A DNA stretch of 64,000 bases from Hypomesus transpacificus. Lineage: Eukaryota > Chordata > Actinopteri > Osmeriformes > Osmeridae. The first letter of the stretch is position 1. Every line of letters begins with the position of its first letter. The notes beneath the pieces were generated by a model. It was not told the DNA's origin and made no database searches. It saw only the letters and a program-made list of their open reading frames with translations. The stretch is taken from contig NW_025813758.1 of NCBI RefSeq assembly GCF_021917145.1, positions 62,001 to 126,000 on the forward strand, in the 5' to 3' direction. Made by a program: the position numbers and the translations under genes. This document shows positions 1 to 11,680 of this stretch, piece after piece.

Positions 1-205
1 GCTGGTGGCAGTTGGGTGGTTGGTGAGCTCAGACTGGTGGTGGATTATATTATTGCAGTTGTGTTTTGTCTGTGGCTCCGACTGGTGGTGGATGGCATTA
101 TTGCAGTTCTATTTTGTCTGGCTCCGACTAGTGGTACATGGCATTACTACAGCTGTTATTGTTTGATTCCAACCAGTGGTGGAACAACAAGTATTTATGG
201 TCAGA
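1..205. repeat. imperfect tandem repeat, about 60-bp unit
   Basis: Three diverged copies of a unit containing CCGACTGGTGGTGGATGGCA, then an ATTATTGCAGTT stretch and TTTTGTCTG, run from the window start to about 200. Each copy includes a polypyrimidine/CAG stretch. The array is cut by the window edge. No protein is supported here. Confidence 0.5.
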
Positions 206-333
206 CGTGACCTTGCTATCTGTGTGTGTCTGTTATGTTTGCCTTATGTTGCCTATATGTATCTGTCATGTTTGTTTTATGTCTGTTTCAAACAAGAGAA
301 AATTATGTTTATGTGTCTTTAAGGAGAGGACAA

Positions 334-630
334 ATGGAGTGGCGTCCATCGCACGTTGAATTAAGGCCAGGTTATAAAATATTAGACTGGTGGCAGACCA
401 AATACACAGTCAACCCAGATACTGGGTTTAAAGAAGGCAGCGGTAAAAAAGACCCCACAACCAACAGAAGAGTGGCATTAACTGAGGAAGAATACAAACT
501 TGTGTTTGCAGGATCGCTGCAGTGCATAAACAAGGAGGAAATAAAAGAACAGTATCCAGCACAAGCAGAATATTTCGAGAAGCTGGCATCACAAATTATA
601 GTCGAACCTTCACACTTGCAGCCAATCTAG
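334..630 (+). CDS. unrecognised 98-aa ORF
   Basis: This open frame starts MEWRPSHVELRPGY and is charged and hydrophilic (a GSGKKDPTTNRR stretch, then Glu/Lys-rich). It has no signal peptide or membrane segment. I do not recognise it. The start was chosen because the upstream part of the frame is low-complexity, and a pyrimidine-rich tract ending in CTTTAAG just before suggests a possible splice acceptor. It lies about 0.5 kb upstream of the palindrome-plus-purine modules, so it could be a terminal ORF of a retroelement or the last exon of a cellular gene. Coding status is uncertain. Confidence 0.3.
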   Translation: MEWRPSHVELRPGYKILDWWQTKYTVNPDTGFKEGSGKKDPTTNRRVALTEEEYKLVFAGSLQCINKEEIKEQYPAQAEYFEKLASQIIVEPSHLQPI

Positions 631-1140
631 GGCAGCAGGCACAGTGTTATCTGGAGGAAATTGTGGAATTTGAAGTTCACTCAGAGATCGAGCGTTTCTG
701 TGAGGCTACAAGTGGACAGGACTGGAGCGACGGCTGTCGCTAGGGCCATGTTCTCTTTCCTCACGGCATTATCTTTTGAACCCCTTTACTTTCACTAATC
801 ACGTCCTTATTTACACTGGGACATATCTTAATCAGTAATATCCAGTTTGATTGTTATTCAATGTTCTCAAATTTATTTTATTACAATTCTAAAAGCTTGG
901 CTACAGTTGTATGTATGTGGTGAAGGGGACCTGTGAGTATGTTCAGGTCTGCCGTGGGTACATGGATGTCGAATGTCCACTCTGCGGAGTGACGGTGGGT
1001 TTTCCCCTATAACATCATTAGGGTTTTCCCACTGTGTCCAGTGTGTCCACACCACTTGGCCATAACGCTGCATAGTCTCATTATTATCGTTCTAAGCATT
1101 GTGTTCCTTAACGGGATATTTTAAATTTTGTGTTAGTTGT

Positions 1141-1756
1141 CACACCCTTTAAAGGGTGTGAAAGGAGGGATTCCATGAAAACTTTAAAATATCCTGTCCG
1201 AATTAACAGTTTCTTTCTACATGTATTGACTCTTTTAATGTTCTGTTTAACAGATTGACTGATCGTAAGGCGTCACACCCTTTAGAGGGTGTGAAAGGAG
1301 GGTGAGTTCTAGAAAAAAAAAAAGTCATATATATCTTCCTGTAATCTGACTGACTGTTTCTTATTGCTCATCTGAACTAACCTCCATTGTTTGCTCACAC
1401 AGGTTCATAATATTTTAAATTTGTGTAGTCACACCCTTTAAAGGGTGTGAAAGGAGGGATCCATGAAAACTTTAAAAATATTAAATTTTGACTGTTTTGA
1501 TGACCATATGCGCATGTTTAACCTAGTTATCGACTGATTTTGCATTTTAACATCTAGTTTGACTGTATTTTGGTTCATTGCTTAAGTGTTTTACGCATGT
1601 TTAACCTAGTTAACAACTGATTTGCCTTTACTGCCAGACTGGTATATTTTAAATTTGTGTTGTCACACCCTTTAGAGGGTGTGAAAGGAGGGATCCATGA
1701 AACTTTAAAATATCCAGTTTTAATGTTGACACCACATAGTGGTGTCAAAGGAGGGA
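1141..1756 (+). repeat. five palindrome-plus-AAAGGAGGG modules
   Basis: Palindromes at 1141-1160, 1274-1293, 1430-1449 and 1664-1683 read CACACCCTTTAAAGGGTGTG or its TTTAGA variant. Each is followed at once by AAAGGAGGG. A fifth copy at 1727-1746 keeps the structure with a different stem (GACACCACATAGTGGTGTC), again followed by AAAGGAGGG. Three copies also share an ATATTTTAAATTTGTGT-like upstream tract and a CCATGAAA(A)CTTTAAAATAT tail. The purine run resembles a polypurine tract, and the last copy is followed by TGTGAGGAAATG. See findings. Confidence 0.75.
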
Positions 1757-2905
1757 TTGTGAGGAAATGATAGCATTATACTGCTGATCAATGCTGCTAT
1801 ACCAATCAATATCTAATATGAATATGTAAACACACATGTTTTGTAATGCTAATAACTAAGATACAAATATTGAATGTGATCAATTGATTTAATAAAGTAA
1901 CAGATAAGAAACATTGAAATGTAACTTTGGTGTGTGGACAAGAATGCAGATGTCAGGCAAACTGACTTGGGAGGCGAGTTTGTGACGCTCAGGGACTGGT
2001 GTGAGCACAATGAGCTAGTCAGCTCATGGGAGTAAAAGTGTCAACTTGGGAGATAAGGTGATGCTGGGAACATAACTCTTCTCTGCTTCAGGACGAGTCA
2101 GACCGGACAGTTCTTACTATGGATAATATGCCCCCTTCCCCTGGAGACCCTGCCCCCCCCCCCCCTTCTCACTGGATGCCCCCTTCCCCTGGAGACTCTG
2201 CCCCCCCCCCCCCTTCTCACTGGATGCCCCCTTCTCCTTGGAGCCCATCTGCCCCTTTACATCATCTGACCTAGGAGTGGTCTTACCCTCTCCCCTTCCC
2301 CTTGAAGACCCCACCCCGTATATCATCAGGACCTCGAGATGACCTGCTCTCAACTCTGGAGAACTCAAACCCCCCCCCCCCCCCCTTGGATTGCATCAGA
2401 CCTGTGGGTCTCGTCCACCCCCCTCCCTGAACAACACCAGACCTGTGGGTCTTCTCTGCCCCCTCCCTCTCCTAACATCACCAGGTCCGTGGACTGCCCA
2501 CCTTGCGCCAGCATGAACGCCCTGGACATTTAATTGGTTAACAATAGCCACCCCAAGGTCTCCTGACCAATGGCCACTCACCAGACCTCCCTCTTTGGGG
2601 AGTACAAGATCTGTCACCCAAGGGCGGGGAGACAGAACTTGGGAGGGGCAGAACTTTCTCTGATATTCTGTCACGACCACTTTCTCAACGAAGGCCTTCG
2701 TTCGTTCTAATCTTATACTCTGTTTTGGTGGGATGACTGCTGTTGCATCATCGACTGATTCATTGTACTAGACTACGGACATCTTGGTGTATTGTTTTCA
2801 TTGTGTATCTTGTGATTGCATCATTACTAATTAAACTACAAATAACTTGGTCCGATGCTTAACCATGTATCATTCTTCCTCTCAACACCCAGTTTACACT
2901 ATCCT
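1757..2905 (+). mobile_element. possible LTR-like terminal region
   Basis: The region starts TGTGAGG directly after a purine tract, contains AATAAA at about 1890, and ends in an AT-rich stretch near CTTAACA. That layout (purine tract, TG...CA, internal polyadenylation signal) fits a retroviral or LTR-retrotransposon 3' end. I found no second LTR, primer-binding site or gag/pol in the window, so the call is tentative. It includes two copies of a C-homopolymer unit at 2140-2230 and a C14 tract at about 2371. Confidence 0.25.
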
Positions 2906-4240
2906 TAACAATATGCCTCCACCCAAGAAGAAAGGGGACATACACTCTGCTTTTTGAAAAAACTTTGTAAGTCAGGCTAAATAACTAGCCACACTAGCAG
3001 TGGTAGTGACCAGGCTTTCAAATGCAGATTTTACTGTGGAAAAAGTATTAACTGGTGATATTATTTGTTACCCAGGATAATGTTACAGCTAAACCTAGCT
3101 TCTGTAGCTAATCTTTCAACCAAGGTTAGGAGTCTAGCCTAGGACGAATTCACAGTTGATGGACTGTCACTGCATTGCTAGACAGGTGCTGGAAAAACCA
3201 GTTGGCAATGTGAATAAGTTAACACTGTTGGTTATTCAAATATAATGAATCATTATTTGATTATTAATGTCCAAATAACACTGTATACAATATGGAAGGA
3301 GGGTTAAACTTGCTAGCCAGCTACAAAATGAATGAACAATTTTGTATGCAGGAAAGACGGCATGAAAACACTCCAGATGTAGAGGAAACAGGCTGAGGTT
3401 CTAATTAGTAAAATTGACAATTTATTTGGAGTGATCAGCATTGATGTTTGTTTTAGGATGCTCAGCCAATCATATTTATTCAAGCATGGATTATTTATAG
3501 GAAACAGTTATACTAGCTCTTTAGGGAGTACAGAATGTCATCTCGATTTGCGCTGGGTGGATGTCCCCACCTAGCCTGGCTGCCAGCCCAACTTCTCCCC
3601 GCCCCCAAAAAAATTTGGTCGGGAAGTTGGGTCTGGAGGGTCTCGTATTGGGGACCAACTACAGAAAACCAGAATCTGGGCGAACCAATTAAATTGCCAG
3701 GGCGGGCTTTATACGATGATGGACAGATGATCAACAGTAACGTAATCACCCACGTCACAAAAGAGCATAGAAGAATAAGAGAATAGAAATCTAACATTTG
3801 TCAACTTTAGCCAACTCAGATATTTCTAGTCCGCTCAGCTCATAGAACCAACACCGGCTTCCCCTTGGCTGAGCTATTAGCCCAACAGCTAACGTTATGC
3901 TAGCAAGATTCAAAGGCAATAACATTGTGTACGGTTGACAAACAGTAAATGTGTTTGGACAATATGTTTGACAAGAAGACTAGCCTAGCTAGGTAACCAG
4001 CCATGTCACTGTCCCGAAATCAATATCAAGATTTTCACGAACAAAGTATCGGCCATACTAGTACTAGGCTACAGTACGGCCGCAGCCTGTGGAGCGAGTT
4101 GAATAGCAAATGGATGTGAGATCATGACCGCATCAAAGTTGAAATGTTCTCCAAACAGCAGACATCCCAACCTGCAGAGACTCATTTCCAGGAAGTGGCT
4201 CCTGGAAATGGTGCTGTGCTTCTCACCTGAGTCCTCTGCT
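2906..4240. other. no gene recognised
   Basis: No coding signal that I can support. The last ~100 residues expected for PYROXD2, whose visible exons stop at 4289, should lie here if introns are short, but no frame on the minus strand resembles them. A second CTTCTCACCTGAGTC at about 4220 duplicates the last visible splice donor of that gene. Confidence 0.4.
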
Positions 4241-4288
4241 AGTCTCCTGTGAGTCTTCCTGGTCGTTTTCTGGTGCTGTGCCTCTCAC

Positions 4289-5597
4289 CTGAGTCGGCGT
4301 AGTCCTCCCTGTCCTGGTCCGTCCAGTCCCGGCCCCCCTCCAGGTGGTAGGGGGTGAACTGGGTGAACAGAGACACCACATGGCAGCCAGAGGGCGCCAG
4401 AGTAGGATCCAGCACTGAGGGGATAGTCATTTCCAGCATGGGCCTGGGGAGAACACAGGGAAAGAACCAGAGAGGGGGGGGGGGGGGGGGGCGAGGGATG
4501 ATGACAGAGAGAGATACACAAGTTGTTATATAGAGACATATAGGGACAGTGGGTGAGTGAGTGAGTGAGTGAGCGGATGAGTGAGTGAGTAGTGAGTGAG
4601 TGAGTGAGTGTACCTGGACGAGGGTCGTCCATCCAGGCCATCCTTGTAAGCTGTCTCTAGCAACTCCACACTCTCACAGTTCAGATGGATGGAACACTGG
4701 TGGTGGGGGCCCGCCTTGCCATCAGGGGTGGGCGCGGCCAGGAAGTTAGGCAGCCTGTCCACCGCCACTGCACGCACACACACACACGAGGTGAGTCTTA
4801 CAAGTGTAGCTCATCACTGCTCCTGGTGAAGAGCCTCAGAGTGAGGCAGAGCTGCCTCAGGGTGAGGCAGAGCTGCCTCAGGGTGAGGCAGAGCTGCCTC
4901 AGGGTGAGGCAGAGCTGCCTCAGGGTGAGGCAGAGCTGCTTCAGGGTGAGGCAGAGCTGCCTCAGGGTGAGGCAGACCTGGCTCAGGGTGAGGCAGAGCT
5001 TCCTCAGGGTGAGACAGAGCTGCCTCAAGGTGAGGCAGAGCTGCCTCAGGGTGAGGCAGAGCTGAAGCTGAGCTGGGAGCAGCTCCACCAGCGTACCGTT
5101 GATCTTGGTGACGGGGGACGTGTAGTCGATCTGGTCCACAGCTTTGAGAAACTCTGGGCTCAGGGACCCCTGGGGGGCAGACAAAACACACACACACTGA
5201 AACACTGCCACATTCCACACACACTGAAACACTGCCATATTCCACACACACACACGCACTGAAACACTGCCACATTACACACACACTGAAACACTGCCAC
5301 ATTACACACACACTGAAACACTGCCACATTACACACACACTGAAACACTGCCACATTACACACACACTGAAACACTGCCACATTACACACACACACACAC
5401 TGAAACACTGCCACATTACACACACACACACACACACACACACTGAAACACTGCCACATTACACACACACACACACACACTGAAACACTGCCACATTACA
5501 CACACACACACACACACACTGAAACACTGTCACATTACACACACACACACTGAAACACTGCCACATTACACACACACACACACTGAAACACTGCCAC

Positions 5598-5628
<31 letters not shown>

Positions 5629-8600
5629 TGAAGCACAGCACAGAAACACACTCTGAAACACAGCACAGACACACACACTGAAACACAAATTCACAGCACA
5701 GACACTCTGAAACGCTGATTTACAGTAATACAGTGATTCTGCAGCACAATCAAATGACTGATAAACATCGTAAAACATTGCTGGCCAGGTGTTTGTTATC
5801 AGAGCGGCCAGGTGTTTGTTACCAGAGGGGCCAGGTGTTTGTTACCTGAGGGGCCAGGTGTTTTTTACCTGAGGGGCCAGGTGTTTGTTACCTGAGGGGC
5901 CAGGTGTTTGTTACCTGAGGGGGCAGGCGTTTGTTACCTGAGGGGCCAGGTGTTTGTTACCTGAGAGGCCAGGTGTTTGTTACCTGAGGGGCCAGGCGTT
6001 TTTTACCTGAGGGGCCAGGTGTTTGTTACCTGAGGGGCCAGGTGTTTGTTACCTGAGGGGCCAGGTGTTTGTTACCTGAGGAACCAGGTGTTTGTCACCT
6101 GAGGGGCCAGGTGTTTGTTACCTGAGGGGCCAGGTGTTTGTTACCTGAGGGGCCAGGTGTTTGTTACCTGAGGAACCAGGTGTTTGTCACCTGAGGGGCC
6201 AGGTTTTTGTTACCTGAGGGGCCAGGTGTTTGTTACCTGAGGGGCCAGGTGTTTGTTACCTGAGGAGGCAGGTGTTTGTTACCTGAAGGGCCAGGTGTTT
6301 GTTACCTGAGGAGCCAGGTGTTTGAAGGTGAGGTACGGTGTGGCGTTGGACAGAACCACCTTGCTGTGGACCTCTGTGCCGTCCTGCAGGACCACCCCCC
6401 TGGCAGAGCCATCCGCCCCGACCAGGACTTGCTGCACACTCTGTCACACACACACATACACAAGTACAGATGCACACACACAGCAACACACACACACACA
6501 TACAGCAACACACTCACGTACAGCAACACACGCACACACAGCAACACACACACACATGTACAGAAACACACACACACGTTCAGAAACACACACACAGAAA
6601 GAAACCAGCAATGTCACAAACACACGAATAAAGCAAACACAAAGTGTTGCACATCAAGTATTCCTGAACAGGTGTGATCCACTTCCAACACACCTGAACT
6701 AGTTTCAGCTCTCACCTGTTCAGTGAAGACATCTGCTCCCAGGGAGTGGGCAGAGCTGGCGATCGCCTTGGACACCCCACCCATGCCCCCCTCCACGTAG
6801 CCCCACGCCCCCTTCTCCTTCTCCAGCTCTCCCATCACATGGTGCAGCAGCACATATCTGGGGGGGATGGGGCAGGCACTGTACACGTGTCTACATGCAT
6901 CACAGGCACTGTACACGTGTCTACATGCATCACAGGCACTGTACACGTGTCTACATGCATCAGTTCTTATTGTGTGTGTATTTGTGTGTGCCTCCAAGCA
7001 TGTTTATGTGTGAGTATCTGTGAGTGTTTGTGCTTGCGAATGTGTGTGTGTGTGTACCTGTGAGCGAGTGTGTGCCTAGGTGTGTGTGTGTTCTTACCCA
7101 CTGCCAGGGTTGCTGGGACTGGTCATGGCTCCGATGACAGCATCTGTGGCCAGGGTGGCTCTGAGAGGTTCAGACTCAAACCAGCGATTCAGGATCTGAC
7201 CCAGGAGACGGGAGAGGAGGAAAGGTTTACTACGCCATCTGTGAGTCTCTGAGTCTCTGAGTAGTTTGTCAAACACACAAACCTTCATTATTGGCGCTGT
7301 TACAATCTCATAGAAGTCTGGAATGTTCTTGCCCAATTTCATACCTGTCAAAACAAATAACAATATGATCAAGAAGATTCAAACTGAAAACGTTTAGCTC
7401 TGCTGTGGCAGTTATTTCCAAGCTCTGGTGGTCACAGGCAAGTCAGAACCATGAAGCCAGCCCTACCACACTTGACCATGGGAATCAGAGTCTTGAGGGC
7501 AACCAGCCTTTTGGTGAGTGACCCCCCCATGATCCCAGGGATGTCCACAGGGGGGGCGTCCAGGAGGGGATGGATAGCCCCAGCCAGCTTCTCCAGGTGG
7601 GTCACAAACTCTGGGAAAGCCTGGGAGAGATAGAGAAAGAGAGAGAGGAAGAAATAGAGAGAAAGGGAGGAATTAAGAATACTGAGTAGTGCAGTAGATG
7701 ATTAGGCAGAGAGAGAGAGACAGAGAGAGACTGAGAGAGATAGAGAGAACCAAACAAAGCCGGCATAACGCCACCACACGAGTGATTTCATATAGAACAC
7801 CAGCCTTCCGGAATCAGAGGCGTGACATCAGCATCTCGTGTGTCCCGGCTCTCCCTACACATGTCAGTTTGGCTCTGTGACTACCTCCACTGCCGACTTC
7901 ATGCCAGTATAACAATGCCCCCCCATTCCATGTTTGGAGCTTTTATACTGAACTGCGAGCCGGTATTTACATTTACATTTACATTTAGCAGACGCTTTTA
8001 TCCAGAGCAACTTACAGTAAGTACAGGGACATTCCCCCGAAGCAAGTAGGGTGAAGTGCCTTGCCCAAGGACACAACATCATTTTGCATGGCCGGGAATC
8101 GAACTGGCAACCTTCAGATTACTAACCTGATTCCCTAACCGCTCAGCCACCTGACTCCACCTGACTCCCCGACGGTATAAAGGTGCAACATTCTCACCTT
8201 GAACAGGCTGTGTCAAGTCAAGTCAAGTGTATTTTATTGATGCTGTCTACAAAATTTGTTTGTAGACAGTCTCTATTCAGCCTAAAAGGTGCTGAATAGA
8301 GACAGACAGAGAATATGAGCATCAGAGAGAGAGAGAGTTGGGACTGATGGGAGGGTCGTACCTTGGCGTCCTTCTCTGAGAACTTGCTGATCTCCCTCTG
8401 GTTCATGGCCAGGTCTCCCCCCAGAAGCAGAGACCGAGGGGGGGCTCCCCCCACCCCCTCCTCCAGCATGGGGGTGAAGGCATGGGGGTCCCTCATATAC
8501 ACCTTCAGCCCATGTTTCTACACACACACAATTACACGTCAAGACATGTGTCATACACCTACACCGGCATACCTGAGAGGTTCTGAACCTTTAATCCATG

Positions 8601-10266
8601 TACCAATCCTCTCCCGGTTACACAGCTCTCCAGCTCAAAGCACAGAGAGACAGCATGCGACATGCTAGTCCAGGCTATCACTAAATCATACAGTGTGCTA
8701 CATGCTAGTCCAGCCTAGCAGCACAGCATGCAGAGTGCTACATGCTAGTATAGCCTAGCAGCACAGCATGCAGTGTGCTATATGCTAACCCCAGCCTAGC
8801 TCTACACCATGCAGTATGCTACATGCTAACCCAGCCTAGCAGCACAGCATACAGAGTGCTACATGCTAGCCTAGCCTAGCTCTACACCATGCCATATGCT
8901 ACATGCTAGTCCAACCTAGCAGCACAGCATGCAGTGTGCTATTTGCTAACCCAGCCTAGCTCTACACCATGCAGTGTGCTACACGCTAGCCCAGCCTAGC
9001 AGTACACCATGCAGTGTGCTACACGCTAGCCCAGCCTAGCCTGGCAGCACAACAACATGCAGTGGCTGTACTGTGGCTTCACCATGAGTTCCAGGTCTCT
9101 GTTGATGTGGGGCCTCAACAGACTGAGCAGGTAAGAACACCTGGAGAAGTGGTATCCTACACACACACACACACACACACATCATAATTGCAAAAGGTAA
9201 ATCAATGACAGGGTTATGTCTGTTTGTTGCAGTACTTTGTACATGGACAATTGCAGTATAGATGGTTAATAAAAGGCCTGAACAGAGATAGGAAGCCGAG
9301 ATTATATGAAAGCGCAGGCCAACAGGCTGCCATGCCAGGACACTTCCCCAGGAAGAGTGCTCCTCACCTGGGATGATCTCCTCCGACACAGCTGCCCCTC
9401 CCAACACATGTCTACGCTCCAGAACTGCTGTCTTCAGCCCCCCCTTCTGCAGATAGGCTGCCTGGACACCCGCACAAAATAAAACATTGAACCGGATGCA
9501 CACACACTAACACCCAACAAATGCAAAACTCCATAGTGTACATGCACAAAGATGAAGCTAAATACACGCAATGCCACAGGTACACCCACACACACAAACA
9601 CAGCAATAGGCTACATAATAATTAACAAACTACCTAAGACTTTAACACCCAGAGGGCAAGGTTAAGAGTGTTATGACATCACTGAATATGAGGAGAGATG
9701 AAGAAGACTCACCGCTACCAATCCATTGTGTCCTGAAATGACAGAGTACAATTAGTGAATGTTCAAGGTACAGATTAAAATTGAAAACGAGGGTCACGTG
9801 ATTGCTATAAATCAATTATAAAGTGAGGTTAATTATCTAAAATGTACAGCTTTGTTAATACTTAACGATTGTGCAAATGTGCAACGATTCTTAAAAGCAA
9901 ATAGTGATAACGGGCATAAACACGAGCAACTTCAGACTTTTATAGTTGAGTCCAAAGTGTGTATGCGACCATTTCGTGTAATTCATTGGTTATAGCCTAT
10001 ATCAAGATCACGGTGCGGCAGAACAAGTAAAAAATGCTACATGTAGTCGTGAAAGTTGTTTCCCCAAGAAAGAAAGAAGCGAAACGAAAGCAGCGAAAGC
10101 ACACAGTTCTGCGACACCGTTGCAGATTGGCTGGCACATAGATCATACCTCCACCGATGATGACAGCGTCGTACTGAGACTTGACGGCCGAATGGCTGCG
10201 CCTTGTAGTGTACCCGACGGATGTCACTGCCTGTCGGGCCAGGCCTGTCCACCCCGCTACAGCCAT
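4289..10266 (-). CDS. PYROXD2: PYROXD2, FAD-dependent oxidoreductase, 13 exons, 3' end missing
   Basis: Exons in transcript order: 10266-10149, 9732-9713, 9461-9368, 9156-9083, 8517-8362, 7620-7467, 7344-7283, 7195-7098, 6857-6716, 6440-6306, 5169-5097, 4767-4614 and 4443-4289. All have AG/GT borders and matching phases, giving about 478 residues. The N-terminus is basic with no acidic residue for about 30 residues, as in mitochondrial presequences. It is followed by [12 protein letters not shown] (about 32-43), the FAD/Rossmann motif split by the first intron. Family hallmarks follow: [73 protein letters not shown] and [14 protein letters not shown]. The family is an amine-oxidase/phytoene-desaturase-type flavoprotein of mitochondria. 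Human PYROXD2 has about 581 residues, so about 100 C-terminal residues are not found. The start at 10266 is the only Met fitting the presequence. Confidence 0.9.
4832..5065. repeat. 21-bp hairpin minisatellite, about 11 copies
   Basis: The unit CTGCCTCAGGGTGAGGCAGAG is repeated in an intron of PYROXD2. CTGCCTCA and TGAGGCAG are perfect inverted repeats around GGG, so every unit can form a short hairpin. Because 21 is a multiple of three, spurious open frames appear on both strands. Confidence 0.9.
5188..5690. repeat. CA microsatellite inside a longer tandem repeat
   Basis: About fourteen copies of ACTGAAACACTGCCACATTA alternate with (CA)n runs of variable length. The array lies in the PYROXD2 intron between exons 10 and 11 and creates spurious Cys/Val-rich minus-strand ORFs. 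Confidence 0.9.
5784..6325 (-). repeat. 23-bp minisatellite built from an exon 3' end and its splice donor
   Basis: About 23 copies of GGCCAGGTGTTTGTTACCTGAGG (plus strand; 23-bp period). On the minus strand each copy reads AAACACCTGGCCCCTCAG then GTAAC. That is the last 18 bases of PYROXD2 exon 10 (KHLAPQ) plus the first bases of the intron. The real junction at 6306 is the first copy in transcript order, and the rest fill the start of the intron. Confidence 0.9.
6440..6600. repeat. CA-rich microsatellite
   Basis: Interrupted (CA)n with ACAGCAACACACACAC units, in the PYROXD2 intron between exons 9 and 10. No coding signal. Confidence 0.8.
6869..6962. repeat. 29-bp tandem repeat, three copies
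   Basis: Three near-identical copies of a unit containing CAGGCACTGTACACGTGTCT and ACATGCATC lie just upstream, in transcript direction, of exon 9's acceptor. Confidence 0.85.
7960..8167 (-). mobile_element. tRNA-headed SINE with L2-type tail
   Basis: Read on the minus strand: a tRNA-like head with an A-box (TGGCTGAGCGG) and a B-box (AGTTCGATTCC), a body with TTGGGCAAGGCACTTCACCC, and a tail CTCTGGATAAAAGCGTCTGC followed by TAAATG repeats. The tail holds the GGATA loop typical of L2-clade LINE 3' ends. It lies in a PYROXD2 intron. Copies at 15091-15285 and 33793-33995 are the same family. Confidence 0.85.
8640..9055. repeat. about 40-bp minisatellite, roughly ten copies
   Basis: The unit contains GCATGCAGTGTGCTACATGC then TAGTCCAGCCTAGCAGCACA, with two alternating forms (AGCAGCACAGC versus AGCTCTACACC). 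It fills the intron between PYROXD2 exons 4 and 5. Confidence 0.85.
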
Positions 10267-10499
10267 GGCAATCTTGACGTAACTTTCGTCTGGTTACCTC
10301 CCCTTCTTTTACCCCGCTCCACTCCGAGCCAGCCAACTTTGCAACCCAAATACCCCAGCCTGAATTTAGCACAACTCCGCACCCCCTCCCATTCACTACA
10401 ATCCAACAAGAATCCTCCCACTCCGAGCTAGCCAACTTTGCAACCCAAATACCCCAACCTGAACTTCGCACAACTCCGCCCCCACCTTACATAAAGTTC

Positions 10500-11470
10500 A
10501 AGTCCAAGTTCTCCATGCAGGATTCCTGGGAGTCCCAAATGATTATTGCGGCCATTTTCCATCTTGAATACCCAGTGGGATATTATGAATCTTTTCTGTA
10601 GGAAAATCCACTGCAAAATAGACAGAAATCCTATTCTGTTGAGGTACAGTCAGTGTTCTGCAGGTTTTCATCATGGGATCCTGGTTTTACTGGATTTGTA
10701 TAACCCTGCAAGAATATCAGGGGGGGGGGGGGGGGGGGGGGGGGGGAAAGGTACCTTGACATGCTGACGTACTTTGTAGGACACATTTTAGATTGTCAAG
10801 AAACATTTTGCAGAAGCATCTGACAAGGTGTATTTACGTCTCTGAATGTATTTACATCAGAGTCCTTAAAGAAAATATTTTGACCACTTTTAAAAGTACA
10901 AAAGTATCTTTATTTAAAATGATTTTACTGGAACACAGTCTCTATGAATTGCACTTTCTGTCTGCAACAGGTTAACACAGGACAGATGGATTAGGGTGCT
11001 TTTGTTGAAGGGAGCCTTTCATGCCAGCTGGAAGGATAAATGAAAGTTGTTGTTTTTTTTTTGTTATCAGTTGTCGAATCCAATCATTAAATACACATTT
11101 GAGTGTTGCTTTAACGGTCATTAATATACTGCCAAAAAAATGTTTACTGCAAAGCTGTTCTATTGCTGTTATATATTTGTTACTGTTACAGTTGCCAATA
11201 CTAGTCGGAGACAACAGGGACGGGGCGTTTTCACCCTTATTCATATAAGTATAACTTATTTTAGAGTTCTTTCCCCTGGAACAGATTTAATGTTCCAACC
11301 GAGGGGGGCTGTCGCTGTCTTAGTGTGGGGCTGCATCAAATACCCCTTTTTGCTCTGTTAAATTTCTGCACTAGTTCACACTTGACCGGTGGGGATCTCA
11401 TTCTATTATGACTTTAACTGTTAGCTGCTCCTGGCATTCTCTAATCCCTGCTCTTCTCTCTTTGTCCCCC
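10500..11470. other. non-coding, with a 26-bp G homopolymer
   Basis: No gene is supported. A G-run of about 26 bases lies at 10721-10746. The small ORFs here have no recognisable content. A pair of similar stretches (GCCAACTTTGCAACCCAAAT) at about 10330 and 10431 is a local duplication upstream of the PYROXD2 start, so it may be promoter sequence. Confidence 0.5.
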
Positions 11471-11479
11471 CTCCACACA

Positions 11480-11680
11480 GGATAATTTTATTGTCATTCC
11501 AAAAACATTTGCATGAGCCGGAACACAATTTAGTACTGAGGTTCGCACTAGATTTTCCTTGTCTTCCTTGAGGGTTTAGGTTGGTTGAGGGGCAGTTCTT
11601 TGGACGTATGTGAAGCCCTCTGTGACATGCTTGCGTGTAAAAAGGGCTATACAAATACAATTTGATTTGATGTATTCATC
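11480..11680 (+). mobile_element. retroelement fragments
   Basis: 11480-11545 repeats the coding stretch at 13565-13625 of the gypsy-like element (around TTTGCATGAGCCGGAAC). It is followed by a LINE-type 3' end reading GGGCTATACAAATACAATTT near 11647-11666 with TTGATTTGATG after it. This looks like two unrelated fragments joined. Confidence 0.5.

Noticed and set aside
1141-1756. CRISPR-like array
   Set aside because: Repeats are palindromic but spacers vary from about 100 to 215 bp and share sequence. The genome is eukaryotic.
4814-5686. Cys/Val-rich minus-strand ORFs in the CA arrays
   Set aside because: They are translations of (CA)n and GAAACACTGCCACATT repeats inside a PYROXD2 intron.
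6276-6702. Thr/His-rich plus-strand ORFs
   Set aside because: They run through PYROXD2 exon 10 on the wrong strand and then through CA repeats.
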